From NCBI GenBank assembly GCA_023422635.1, contig JAFAGO010000051.1, forward strand, positions 62,001 to 126,000: a DNA stretch of 64,000 nucleotides, in the 5' to 3' direction. The notes under the pieces are model-generated. The model saw only the letters and a program-made list of their open reading frames with translations, searched no databases and was not told the origin of the DNA. This document shows, in pieces, positions 23,900 to 32,248 of the stretch. Origin of the DNA: Bacteroidota bacterium. Lineage in GTDB: Bacteria; Bacteroidota; Bacteroidia; Flavobacteriales; Weeksellaceae. Positions within the stretch are counted from its first letter, which is position 1. Each line of letters begins with the position of its first letter. A program made the translations under genes and the position numbers.

Positions 23900-24400
23900 C
23901 TACTTAACCACTTTAATTCCATTCGCTAAAAATCGAATTTCTTCTTGAGGTTGAGTAATGGCGTCGATCTCAGCTTGTGTTTTTTTTGCATCTTCAGCGT
24001 AATGTTTTTGTTCTTCAACAGAAACTATTTTTTGCTCTGCGGTTCCTTCAAGCACTACGGTTTTTCCTTTCAACGCGGTAGGAACGAAGAAAGAGTAATC
24101 TTTCATTCGTACGAAAAATTGATCGTGATCTTCAGTTTCGATGGTCAGCCAGCAACCTTTCTTTGGGCAAACGTCGATAACTTTTCCTTTAACGGCGACG
24201 TCTTCAAGCTTTTTTGCTGTTTTAAGTTCCTTATCAAGTTGTTCAGGGCTAACAGCCTTTTTTACTTTAGCTTTGGAAACGCCTGCTCCGTAGGTTTCGC
24301 CAACCAAAGCGTTACCTTTTGGAGGACTATGTTGAATGCGTTCTTGCGCAAAACAAAAAACACCAGTAGAGATTAAAAGTGTGAGGATTAGTTTTTTCAT
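23900..24400 (-). CDS. Secreted DUF4920-domain protein
   Basis: A 166-residue protein with a signal peptide (MKKLILTLLISTGVFCFAQ). The DUF4920 domain covers about residues 65-140. Its core VKGKVIDVCPKKGCWLTIE has the two conserved cysteines (C83 and C88 region) and the sheet resembles an OB fold. Function is unknown; related proteins are periplasmic or lipid-anchored in Bacteroidota. It is a single-gene unit convergent with the M14 gene, and the divergent gene is an APC permease. Confidence 0.85.
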   Translation of the reverse strand: MKKLILTLLISTGVFCFAQERIQHSPPKGNALVGETYGAGVSKAKVKKAVSPEQLDKELKTAKKLEDVAVKGKVIDVCPKKGCWLTIETEDHDQFFVRMKDYSFFVPTALKGKTVVLEGTAEQKIVSVEEQKHYAEDAKKTQAEIDAITQPQEEIRFLANGIKVVK

Positions 24401-24517
24401 TTTAAAAGAATTTTTTCAAAATTATAAAAAATATTCAAATTGAATTTATTTTCAATAATTATCATTTAACAATTATAATGGAAATGCATTTTTATTCCAT
24501 TTTTGATATGAATTATT

Positions 24518-24525
24518 TATATTTG
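24518..24525 (+). promoter_or_regulatory. -7 promoter box of the APC permease gene
   Basis: TATATTTG, a perfect TAnnTTTG match, 19 bases before the ATG at 24545. Confidence 0.65.
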
Positions 24526-24544
24526 ATGCTGCATTAAGAAAAAT

Positions 24545-25960
24545 ATGGAAAAAAAACTGAAACTTTGGGATGCGATAATGTTGGTGATGGGATCCATGAT
24601 TGGAAGCGGAATTTTTATTGTAACCTCCGATATGATGCGGAATTTAGGATCGGGTTTTTGGCTGGTGATTGTCTGGATTATAACGGCGATTATGACGGTT
24701 GCTGCGGCAATTTCATACGGTGAACTATCTTCAATTTTTCCGAAAGCGGGCGGACAGTACACCTATATGAAAGAAATTTTCGGCAAAATGACAGGATTTC
24801 TTTACGGTTGGGGATTGTTTACGGTAATTCAAACGGGAACTATCGCTGCAGTAGCAATGGCATTTGGAAAATTTACCGCGTACTTAATTCCTGCACTTAA
24901 CGATTCTGCTCCGCTCTTTCAAAGTGGTGCGTTTAAAATTACTTGGATTCAAATTCTTTCCATTATTGTGATTTTGCTGCTAACGTATATTAACACGCGC
25001 GGAATTCAAAGTGGGAAAGTGGTGCAAGATATTTTCACCGTTTCAAAAATAGCAGCAATTCTTGGGATTATCGTTTTAGGATTTATATTGGTGAAATATT
25101 CTTTTTTGGATGAAAATTTCAGTTTTGGTACGCAATCGTTTAACAATTTAGATAAAAATTCAAGTGGTGAATTTCTTAAAAGTGGTTGGAAGGAAATTTC
25201 AGGGATGACACTTTTAGGAGGAATTGCCGCCGCAATGGTGGGTTCTGTATTTTCGAGTGTGGCTTGGGAAAGTGTAACTTTTGTATCCAGCGAAATTGAG
25301 AATCCAAAGAAAAATGTCGTGAAATCGATGATTATCGGAACATCTTTAGTGATGATTCTTTATATGCTCGTGAATTTGGTTTACCTAAATGCGTTGAACC
25401 GAGACGAAATTGCTTTCGCAGCGAACGATCGAGTGGCAGTTGCAGCTTCTGAAAATATTTTTGGAAGCTTAGGGACTATTATTATTGCAATTTTAGTGAT
25501 GATTTCAACTTTTGGATGCAATAACGGATTAATTTTAGCTGGAGCTAGAGTTTTTCAAACCATGGCGAAAGATGGGATGTTTTTTAAAGCTGCAGCGGAA
25601 AACAATAACAATAATGTACCAGGAAAAGCCCTTTGGATGCAAGGCGTTTGGGCAAGTATTTTATGTTTGAGTGGGCAATACGGAAACCTTTTGGATATGA
25701 TTTCGTTTGTAATTGTTCTCTTTTATATGATTACTGTTTTCGGAGTGATTTACCTCCGAATAAAAAAACCAAACTTAGAACGACCATACAAAACGTGGTT
25801 ATATCCGGTAACGCCCATTTTTTATTTATTAATAGGATCAGCATTTTGCATTTTGCTCATCTTTTATAAACCTCAATACACGTGGCCAGGCTTATTACTG
25901 GTTTTGTTGGGTGTACCCGTTTATTTTTTCATCAATCGAAGAAAAGGTACAGAAATTTGA
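24545..25960 (+). CDS. APC-family amino acid permease
   Basis: A 471-residue membrane protein with 12 hydrophobic segments. The substrate-binding signature GSMIGSGIFIVTSD lies in helix 1 (about residues 15-29), and GELSSIFPKAGGQYTYM, WESVTFVSSEIENPKKNV and the helix 6 unwound region are typical of the APC superfamily, closest to LAT-type antiporters and YfnA/SteT. It moves amino acids, perhaps in exchange. No neighbour indicates the substrate. It has its own -7 box. Confidence 0.9.
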   Translation: MEKKLKLWDAIMLVMGSMIGSGIFIVTSDMMRNLGSGFWLVIVWIITAIMTVAAAISYGELSSIFPKAGGQYTYMKEIFGKMTGFLYGWGLFTVIQTGTIAAVAMAFGKFTAYLIPALNDSAPLFQSGAFKITWIQILSIIVILLLTYINTRGIQSGKVVQDIFTVSKIAAILGIIVLGFILVKYSFLDENFSFGTQSFNNLDKNSSGEFLKSGWKEISGMTLLGGIAAAMVGSVFSSVAWESVTFVSSEIENPKKNVVKSMIIGTSLVMILYMLVNLVYLNALNRDEIAFAANDRVAVAASENIFGSLGTIIIAILVMISTFGCNNGLILAGARVFQTMAKDGMFFKAAAENNNNNVPGKALWMQGVWASILCLSGQYGNLLDMISFVIVLFYMITVFGVIYLRIKKPNLERPYKTWLYPVTPIFYLLIGSAFCILLIFYKPQYTWPGLLLVLLGVPVYFFINRRKGTEI

Positions 25961-26133
25961 AACTTGTGAAATCGTTTCTTACTTTCTATTCATCTCTCTC
26001 TTTTTTTTAGAAAATTTGAAATCAAGAAAAATTGAAACACGATAAATTGTATCTTTAAAGCAATAGTTTTGATGGTAAATATGAATTTTTAATTTTATAG
26101 ACTCGAGGAAGTAAAATTTTTAGAGCGATTAAT

Positions 26134-26382
26134 TTGAAGCACGAAGAAAAATATTGTCCAAAATGCAAAGTGGCTTTTGAATGTAAAGTGGGCTCTATTT
26201 TGCTTTGTCAATGTTCAACCGTTCGCTTGAATCATGCTGAACTGGAATTTATCCAATCCAAATACGACGATTGTTTATGTGCTGATTGTATGAAAGCTTT
26301 AAAAGCTGAATTTCATCATAAAAAAGTACAAAACAAAATGAAACGGATTTTAGGGGTGATGGATAATCATTCAAAATCTTAA
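26134..26382 (+). CDS. Small cysteine-rich CWC-type protein
   Basis: An 82-residue protein matching the cysteine-rich CWC family. Cysteines are placed as CPKCKVAFECKV, then LLCQCS, then CLCADCM, probably a zinc or iron-sulfur site. No in-frame ATG precedes the first cysteine pair, so a TTG at 26134 is taken as the start; this gives MKHEEKYCPKC, which agrees with the family's usual beginning. The function of the family is unknown. It precedes a DUF2007 gene by about 90 bases. Confidence 0.75.
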   Translation: MKHEEKYCPKCKVAFECKVGSILLCQCSTVRLNHAELEFIQSKYDDCLCADCMKALKAEFHHKKVQNKMKRILGVMDNHSKS

Positions 26383-26475
26383 AAAGGGTATTGAATTTGA
26401 GTCGTTGGTATAGGTATTGATTCGATGAGAAGAGGTTTTTCACTTGGTAGTTTTCACTTTTTTAAACAATGTATT

Positions 26476-26691
26476 ATGCTTGAGTTCGTCCGTATTTTTG
26501 AAAGTTATTACCTATACGAAGTGGAAATCATGAAAACCAAGCTCGCTTCCAGAGGAATTGAAAGCTACATCAAAAATGAATTTATCAATAATGTGGCTTT
26601 GATGCCCGTTAACCAGTTTTACATTTTGTATGTAAAATCTGAAGACTCAGAAACGGCAGAAAAAGTTATTAAAGAAGTCGATAGGGATTAG
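26476..26691 (+). CDS. DUF2007 family protein (putative signal-transducing protein)
   Basis: A 71-residue protein. It matches the DUF2007 pattern: start LEFVRIFESYYLYEVEIMKTKL, then ASRGIESYIKNE, then a hydrophobic strand FYILYVKSED and a final helix AEKVIKEV. The fold is a small ferredoxin-like domain seen beside signalling proteins; the role is unknown. ATG at 26476 is chosen over an upstream one at 26425, because the family begins here and the extra residues show no similarity. Confidence 0.75.
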   Translation: MLEFVRIFESYYLYEVEIMKTKLASRGIESYIKNEFINNVALMPVNQFYILYVKSEDSETAEKVIKEVDRD

Positions 26692-26811
26692 GATACCAAC
26701 TTTTCATTTTTTTTCTCTGATTCTAAAAGGATGTTTTTATAAATGTTGATTTCATTTTTCGCGTGATCCTCGCGATTCAACGTTCAATTCCTCAATTCAA
26801 CTTCTTTTCCG

Positions 26812-26819
26812 TATCTTTA
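26812..26819 (+). promoter_or_regulatory. -7-like box upstream of menB
   Basis: TATCTTTA is one base off TAnnTTTG, 28 bases before the menB ATG. Confidence 0.35.
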
Positions 26820-26847
26820 CGCTTTGAAATCTAAAATTTAATTTCCG

Positions 26848-27687
26848 ATGAGTATCGACTGGAAAACCGCAAAAGAGTACGAAGATATCACCTATAAAAA
26901 ATGTAATGGCGTCGCGAGAATTGCTTTCAATAGACCCGAAATTCGCAATGCATTCCGACCAAAAACTACTTCAGAATTGTACGATGCATTTTATGATGCC
27001 TCTGAAGATTCTTCAATAGGGGTTGTGCTTTTAACTGGCGAAGGTCCAAGTCCGAAAGACGGAGTAGAAGCTTTCTGCAGTGGTGGTGACCAAAAAGCTC
27101 GTGGGCATCAAGGTTACGTTGGCGAGGATGGTAGACACCGTTTGAATATTTTAGAAGTTCAACGTTTAATACGATTTATGCCTAAAGCTGTAATTGCTGT
27201 AGTAAATGGTTGGGCTGTTGGTGGAGGGCATTCTCTTCATGTTGTTTGCGATCTAACTTTGGCAAGTAAAGAACATGCAATTTTCAAACAAACCGATGCG
27301 GATGTTACTTCTTTTGATGGTGGTTACGGATCTGCTTATTTGGCAAAAATGGTCGGACAAAAAAAAGCAAGAGAAATTTTCTTTCTTGGAAGAAATTATT
27401 CCGCTCAAGAAGCTGCCGATATGGGAATGGTAAATGCGGTAATTCCGCATGCTGAATTGGAAGATACCGCTTACGAATGGGCGCAAGAAATTTTAGCAAA
27501 ATCTCCAACATCAATAAGAATGCTCAAATTCGCAATGAATTTAACCGACGATGGAATGGTTGGGCAACAAGTTTTTGCTGGTGAAGCAACACGTTTAGCG
27601 TACATGACAGACGAAGCAAAAGAAGGAAGAAATGCATTTTTAGAAAAAAGAAAACCTGATTTTGGAGAAAATCAATGGATTTCGTAA
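26848..27687 (+). CDS. menB: 1,4-dihydroxy-2-naphthoyl-CoA synthase
   Basis: A 279-residue crotonase-fold enzyme. Diagnostic features are FNRPEIRNAFRPKT, the oxyanion hole in FCSGGDQKARG, NGWAVGGGHSLHVVCDL and SFDGGYGSAYLAKMVG. The QTDADV segment just before carries an aspartate where type I enzymes such as E. coli's have glycine, so it looks like a type II, bicarbonate-independent MenB. It cyclises o-succinylbenzoyl-CoA in menaquinone synthesis. menA follows 66 bases downstream. Confidence 0.96.
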   Translation: MSIDWKTAKEYEDITYKKCNGVARIAFNRPEIRNAFRPKTTSELYDAFYDASEDSSIGVVLLTGEGPSPKDGVEAFCSGGDQKARGHQGYVGEDGRHRLNILEVQRLIRFMPKAVIAVVNGWAVGGGHSLHVVCDLTLASKEHAIFKQTDADVTSFDGGYGSAYLAKMVGQKKAREIFFLGRNYSAQEAADMGMVNAVIPHAELEDTAYEWAQEILAKSPTSIRMLKFAMNLTDDGMVGQQVFAGEATRLAYMTDEAKEGRNAFLEKRKPDFGENQWIS

Positions 27688-27753
27688 TCAAGGCAATTTT
27701 TGCTTTGAAGAATAAATTTAGAGAATTGCCTAGTAGTCATTTTCAAAAATAAT

Positions 27754-28680
27754 ATGATCGATTGGATTAAAGCCGCACGTTTGCGCACATTGCCGCTGTC
27801 TATCAGTGGAATTATTGTAGGAAGTTTTATTGCAAGATGGCGTTTAGTTTCCGAAGGAAAAGAATGGGATTGGACGATTTTGGCACTCGCTTTACTCGTC
27901 ACACTTTTGTATCAAATTCTTTCAAATTTTGCAAACGATTACGGCGATGGTGTAAAAGGTACCGATGCATTACGCGTAAACGAGGCAGAAAGTAGAGCAG
28001 TTGCATCGGGAAAAATTACAGCAAAACAAATGCGCAACGCGGTAATTTTATTTGCAATTTTATCGTTAGCTGCCACAATTTTTCTTTTATACAAATCGTT
28101 TTTTCCAGGATTTGTAAAAGAATTTTGGATTTTTATTGCGCTTGGTGTGGCTTGCATTTTAGCGGCAATAGGATACACTGTAGGTAAAAAACCGTACGGA
28201 TATCTTGGCTTAGGCGATGTAATGGTGTTTATATTCTTCGGTTTGGTTTCGGTTTGTGGAAGCTATTTTTTGTTTACAAAAACTTGGGATTGGGATATTG
28301 TACTTCCCGCAGCTGCAGTCGGTTGTATGAGTGCTGCTGTTTTGAATTTGAATAATATGCGCGATATTGAAAGCGATCGACTTTCTGGTAAAAAAACATT
28401 AGCTTTACGCTTAGGATTTGGTAAGGCGATGGTATATCAAACCATTTTACTTCAATTGCCTTTATTGTTGATTTTAATTTTTTTAGGTTTGAATAATTTC
28501 TTTCAAACAGGCAATTATTATCCGTTTATGGTGATGATTTTGTTATTCCCAATGATGGCTATGAGGCGTAAAATTCTGTCCGTAAAGGAACCGAAAGATT
28601 TAGATCCTTTCTTAAAACAAGTTGGGCTGTTAACATTAATGATGGCGGTTTTGCTTTCCTACGGTTTGAATAAATTCTAA
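27754..28680 (+). CDS. menA: 1,4-dihydroxy-2-naphthoate polyprenyltransferase
   Basis: A 308-residue UbiA-fold membrane protein with nine hydrophobic segments. The first Asp-rich motif is NFANDYGDGVKGTD (about residues 50-63), the second NMRDIESDRLSGKKTLALRLG (in part: RDIESDR) near residue 205. WIKAARLRTLPLSISGI at the start is typical of MenA. It joins a polyprenyl tail to dihydroxynaphthoate in the membrane. It directly follows menB, so the two steps are cotranscribed. Other men genes are not in the window. Confidence 0.93.
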   Translation: MIDWIKAARLRTLPLSISGIIVGSFIARWRLVSEGKEWDWTILALALLVTLLYQILSNFANDYGDGVKGTDALRVNEAESRAVASGKITAKQMRNAVILFAILSLAATIFLLYKSFFPGFVKEFWIFIALGVACILAAIGYTVGKKPYGYLGLGDVMVFIFFGLVSVCGSYFLFTKTWDWDIVLPAAAVGCMSAAVLNLNNMRDIESDRLSGKKTLALRLGFGKAMVYQTILLQLPLLLILIFLGLNNFFQTGNYYPFMVMILLFPMMAMRRKILSVKEPKDLDPFLKQVGLLTLMMAVLLSYGLNKF

Positions 28681-28767
28681 CACGATCCGTCAGTTCGTCA
28701 GTACTTTATCCGTCAAAGTTGGAATCATAAATAACGTTAATGTTGAAGGCATATCATAAAAAATAGT

Positions 28768-28775
28768 TATCTTTG
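28768..28775 (+). promoter_or_regulatory. -7 promoter box upstream of the metallo-beta-lactamase-fold gene
   Basis: TATCTTTG matches TAnnTTTG but is about 147 bases before the ATG, which would give a long leader. The leader has a hairpin TCTTTTTTC / GAAAAAAGA near 28868-28890. I do not recognise a riboswitch. Confidence 0.4.
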
Positions 28776-28922
28776 ATTGCCTTTTCGTCAATAGATCAAT
28801 AATTCTTAGGGTATTGTTTGCGTCGTGTATAGCATCAAAGCAAAACAATTTCAATGCGATAAAGATGTCTTTTTTCTGTATGAAAAAAGATGAAATAAAT
28901 TCTTGTTTAAAAAGTAAAAGTT

Positions 28923-29603
28923 ATGAAAATTCAATTTTTAGGGCAGAACTGTTTTCTGTTCACATATAGAGGAAAAACCATTTTATCAGATCCGTTTTAT
29001 AATTTTGAAAAAGAAAAATCGGGCTTTGATATACAAGCACAAAAGATCGATTATATCTTAATTACCCATGCGCACGGCGATCATATCGCAGATGTACAAG
29101 AAGTTTTAAACGCATATCCGGAAAGTATTCTTATCGGCCAACCAGAAATTTGTGGGTATTTCAAGCATTCGCATAATAATGATTTAAATTTTGGTGGTTC
29201 AGCAAAAATTGAAGATTTAAAAATTTCGATGGTTCCAGCGTCGCACACAAGTTCGTTCCCGGATGGTTCATATGGTGGCCAACCATGTGGGTATATTTTT
29301 CGCACTCCAGAAAAGAATATTTACTTTGCGGGAGATACTGGAGTAATGGCGGATATGGCGTATTTTCCTCAACTTTTTGGTGCAATCGATTGTGCGATTT
29401 TGCCAATAGGATCGCATTATACAATGTGTGCTCGAAAAGCCAGTTTTGCTGCGGCAGAATTATTGAAAACCCCAAAAGTAATCGGGTGTCATTTCGATAC
29501 CTTTCCTGCGATTACCATTAATCATGAAGAAGCAAAGAAACATTTTGAAGATCGAAATGTAGCGTTGAAACTCCCTGTCTTAGGTGAAGTTTTTGAAATT
29601 TAA
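28923..29603 (+). CDS. Metallo-beta-lactamase-fold hydrolase (UPF0173 type)
   Basis: A 226-residue MBL-fold protein, close to the UPF0173 family length. The HxHxDH motif is ITHAHGDHIADVQEV at about residues 42-56. Additional ligands are in VPASHTSSFPDG, YFAGDTGVM and the C-terminal VIGCHFDTFPAI. All canonical metal ligands seem present, so it should be an active metal-dependent hydrolase of unknown substrate. It lies between menA and a NUMOD4 protein. Confidence 0.88.
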   Translation: MKIQFLGQNCFLFTYRGKTILSDPFYNFEKEKSGFDIQAQKIDYILITHAHGDHIADVQEVLNAYPESILIGQPEICGYFKHSHNNDLNFGGSAKIEDLKISMVPASHTSSFPDGSYGGQPCGYIFRTPEKNIYFAGDTGVMADMAYFPQLFGAIDCAILPIGSHYTMCARKASFAAAELLKTPKVIGCHFDTFPAITINHEEAKKHFEDRNVALKLPVLGEVFEI

Positions 29604-29631
29604 GTATGAAATAGAATGAAAAATAGAAAGT

Positions 29632-30408
29632 ATGAAAAGTAAAGAAATTTGGAAAGAATATCCCTTAGATTTTGAGTTTGAAGGATTTTATAAAATTGAA
29701 GTTTCCAACCAAGGCAATATCAAAACGTACAATAAAATGTATCCCGACGGAAATATTCTCGAAGGCAGCAAACAAAGTGGATATCGTATTTTACGATCGA
29801 AACTTCGTAAAAAATGGTCTGAAAAAGATCTGGAAAAAATAGATAATCTGAATGCTGAAATTAATGAAATTAACATTCAAATTAAAGAGAAGAAAAACAA
29901 AGCACCTTTTGAAGATCAAGTTGCTAAATTAAGAGAAAATCGTGATGAATTAATTCAGAAACGTAAAAAACTCAACACAAGGCTCACCAAAAAATACTGC
30001 ATTAATCTTGCAGTGTTATATCACAAAGCTGTTGCTGATCTTTTCCTTGATAAACCAGAAGGTCCAGAATATCAATTTGTTATTCATAAAGATTTTGATA
30101 AAACCAATAATGAAGTTTCTAATTTGGCTTGGGCAACAAAAGAAGATTTGGATGAACGCTTTAAAAAACATCCCAAAATGATTCTTCGCGAGTTCAATAA
30201 ACAGTTTATGGAGCAAGTTCCACAAGTAAAAGCTTCAAAACTTAAAGAAATGGAAGTATTACGTATAAAAAAACGCCTAAAGAAAGGGGATTCCCTAAAC
30301 AAACTTTCAAAACAATTCGGAGTTTCAGATATGCAGATTCACAGAATCAAAACAGGTGAAAATTGGTCGCATGTAAAATTGATAGAAGATATCAAAAAAG
30401 AGAAATAA
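29632..30408 (+). CDS. NUMOD4/HNH-like protein with coiled coil and C-terminal helix-turn-helix
   Basis: A 258-residue protein. Residues about 5-55 resemble NUMOD4 (IWKEYPLDFEFEGFYKIEVS, NQGNIKTYN). A Lys/Glu-rich coiled coil spans about 62-110. Residues 125-170 look like an HNH_3-type domain (VIHKDFDKTNNEVSNLAWAT), with only part of the HNH residues. About 195-245 is a helix-turn-helix resembling those of homing endonucleases (SLNKLSKQFGVSDMQIHRIK). NUMOD4-HNH proteins are usually homing endonucleases in introns or phages; here it stands alone in the chromosome. Whether it cuts DNA is uncertain. Its stop is 6 bases from the 3' end of the convergent SRP RNA. Confidence 0.7.
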   Translation: MKSKEIWKEYPLDFEFEGFYKIEVSNQGNIKTYNKMYPDGNILEGSKQSGYRILRSKLRKKWSEKDLEKIDNLNAEINEINIQIKEKKNKAPFEDQVAKLRENRDELIQKRKKLNTRLTKKYCINLAVLYHKAVADLFLDKPEGPEYQFVIHKDFDKTNNEVSNLAWATKEDLDERFKKHPKMILREFNKQFMEQVPQVKASKLKEMEVLRIKKRLKKGDSLNKLSKQFGVSDMQIHRIKTGENWSHVKLIEDIKKEK

Positions 30409-30413
30409 AAAAT

Positions 30414-30506
30414 GGCAAGCGATCTACATCACACCGCTACAACCGATTACCTTTGCTGCGTTCCCACCCTGGAGGATTCTCAGGAGCTGGTTGTGTAGGA
30501 CTTGCC
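30414..30506 (-). ncRNA. ffs: Signal recognition particle RNA, small bacterial type
   Basis: On the minus strand the sequence begins GGCAAGTCC and ends CTTGCC, a closing stem. The centre holds the SRP hairpin tip CCAGGGTGGGAACGCAGCAA (asymmetric loop plus GGAA-type tetraloop), the Ffh-binding element, followed by AGGTAA. A TATATTTG -7 box lies 5 bases before it (30511-30518), and a T6 run follows the 3' stem in place of a separate terminator. It is an essential RNA that guides inner-membrane proteins to the translocon. Confidence 0.9.
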
Positions 30507-30510
30507 GTTG

Positions 30511-30518
30511 CAAATATA
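30511..30518 (-). promoter_or_regulatory. -7 promoter box of the SRP RNA gene
   Basis: Minus-strand TATATTTG, perfect TAnnTTTG, with the predicted 5' end 5 bases downstream. It is the cleanest calibration of box-to-start distance in this window. Confidence 0.8.
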
Positions 30519-30555
30519 CGCATTTTTAAAAAATATCAAACTGATAAATCGTTTT

Positions 30556-31134
30556 ATGACAAAAAATCCTTTGGCCCTAGGTGGTATTTTATTCATTATC
30601 ACTATGTTAATTTTTTTCGTAGTGTACTATTTTTTTTCCGGAATAGATTTTTTTACCGTTACAATGAAGGTGAATTCGTTTATTTTGCCCATTCTTTATT
30701 GTGCCGTTGCTTTTATTTCCGTGTATCGATTTTGGAAATTTAACGGAAGCATCACATTTAAAGAAGCATTTAGAAGAGCATTTATTCCGATGTTTTTTGG
30801 AGGGATTTTATCGCTAACAAGTATTTTTTCGTTCCTGAATTTTGTAGATACTGATGCGAAAGATTTACTCAATTATCAATATGTTCAGCGTCAAAAATCC
30901 GAGTTGGATTTGGAATATACAAAGGCAAAAAAAATATTGAAACATAAAGAAGATGTTGAAGAACTGGAGCAAAAATATCAAGAACGCCTCACCAGTTTTA
31001 CGCCCGAAGAAATGAAAAAGAAAGATATGCTTACTTTCAAACATTTCTCCGTTTATTTTGGAGCGATTTTCTTTTTCTACGTCGTGATTTCTTTATTCTT
31101 TGGAGCATTCTTTAAAACTCGAAACGCACGCTAA
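30556..31134 (+). CDS. DUF4199 family membrane protein
   Basis: A 192-residue protein with four hydrophobic segments: about 8-28, 38-56, 75-95 and 165-187. A charged helical stretch lies between the last two, typical of DUF4199, a Bacteroidota family of unknown function. ATG at 30556 is chosen because the membrane pattern starts there; the open frame continues upstream into the SRP gene, which is not coding. No promoter could be pinned down; the upstream bases belong to the SRP promoter on the other strand. Confidence 0.78.
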   Translation: MTKNPLALGGILFIITMLIFFVVYYFFSGIDFFTVTMKVNSFILPILYCAVAFISVYRFWKFNGSITFKEAFRRAFIPMFFGGILSLTSIFSFLNFVDTDAKDLLNYQYVQRQKSELDLEYTKAKKILKHKEDVEELEQKYQERLTSFTPEEMKKKDMLTFKHFSVYFGAIFFFYVVISLFFGAFFKTRNAR

Positions 31135-31234
31135 TTTTTTAAACGGAAATCCGTATTTTTGAATGCTGAAAACAATCGGTTACAAAAGAGTTATACCGTT
31201 GTAAAACTTCACCTCAATATTTGTATTGCAAAGC

Positions 31235-32188
31235 ATGAATTTATCCATTATTATCCCGCTTTTAAATGAAGAAGAATCTCTGGAAGAACTATTTTCCAGG
31301 ATTGATGCGGTTTGCCAAAAACAAGGATACTCGTACGAAGTCTGGTTTGTAGACGACGGAAGTACCGATTTGTCGTGGCCCATTATCGAAAATTTAAAAA
31401 TTCAACATCCTCAGATTCACGGAATTAAATTTTCAAGAAATTATGGAAAATCACAAGCATTGCACGCCGCTTTTGCAAAAGCTAATGGTGATGTTGTAAT
31501 AACGATGGATGCGGATTTGCAAGATTATCCCGAAGAAATTCCGGAATTGTATGATATGATTGTGAACGAACGTTACGACATAGTTTCGGGCTGGAAGAAA
31601 AAAAGGTTTGATAATGTGATGACCAAGAATCTTCCTTCAAAACTATTTAATGCTGCAGCACGTAAAGTTTCAGGGGTAGAATTGCATGATTTTAATTGTG
31701 GATTAAAAGCATATCGAAAACAAGTGGTAAAATCCATCGATGTGTACGGTGATATGCACCGCTATATTCCGGTTTTGGCTGCCAATGCAGGTTTTAGAAG
31801 AATTACTGAAAAACCAGTTCAGCATCAGGCGCGACCTTTCGGAAGTTCAAAATTTGGTAGCGAGAGATTTGTACGCGGATTTCTCGATTTAATTACACTT
31901 TGGTTTGTAAGTCGTTTCGGCGGAAGACCAATGCATTTCTTTGGAGCGGTAGGAACCTTAATGTTTATCTTCGGCTTTTTATCGGCGCTTTGGTTGGGAT
32001 TTTCAAAGTTAATCGATGTTTATCATTATAAAATTTACGGAAATCTTATTGCGGATAATCCATGGTTTTACATTGCGCTCACCACAATGATTCTCGGAAC
32101 TTTACTTTTTGTTGCAGGATTTTTGGGCGAGTTAATTATCAGAACAACAAGAGATCATGAAAATTACCATATTGAAGAAGTGTTGTAA
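31235..32188 (+). CDS. Family 2 glycosyltransferase with C-terminal membrane helices
   Basis: A 317-residue protein of the DPMS/GtrB/ArnC type. The GT-A domain (about 1-215) has SIIIPLLNEEESLEELF, DDGSTDLSW and DADLQDYPEEI, the last with the metal-binding DxD-like site. Two hydrophobic segments follow at about 232-258 and 280-305. Such enzymes move a sugar from a nucleotide donor to polyprenyl phosphate at the inner membrane. ATG at 31235 is preferred over a TTG three codons earlier. The GIN-domain gene lies 60 bases downstream. Confidence 0.9.
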   Translation: MNLSIIIPLLNEEESLEELFSRIDAVCQKQGYSYEVWFVDDGSTDLSWPIIENLKIQHPQIHGIKFSRNYGKSQALHAAFAKANGDVVITMDADLQDYPEEIPELYDMIVNERYDIVSGWKKKRFDNVMTKNLPSKLFNAAARKVSGVELHDFNCGLKAYRKQVVKSIDVYGDMHRYIPVLAANAGFRRITEKPVQHQARPFGSSKFGSERFVRGFLDLITLWFVSRFGGRPMHFFGAVGTLMFIFGFLSALWLGFSKLIDVYHYKIYGNLIADNPWFYIALTTMILGTLLFVAGFLGELIIRTTRDHENYHIEEVL

Positions 32189-32248
32189 ATTATTGAAAGT
32201 AAACATTTTAAATTAAATTAATCGTTTCCAAGATTATTTTTAAATCCT

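Noticed and set aside
23945..24376. Plus-strand open frame of 143 codons opposite the DUF4920 gene
   Set aside because: Antisense to a recognisable secreted protein; Phe/Cys-rich reading typical of a shadow.
30363..30743. Plus-strand open frame of 126 codons crossing the SRP RNA gene
   Set aside because: Overlaps the SRP RNA, the end of the NUMOD4 gene and the start of DUF4199; sequence looks like noise.
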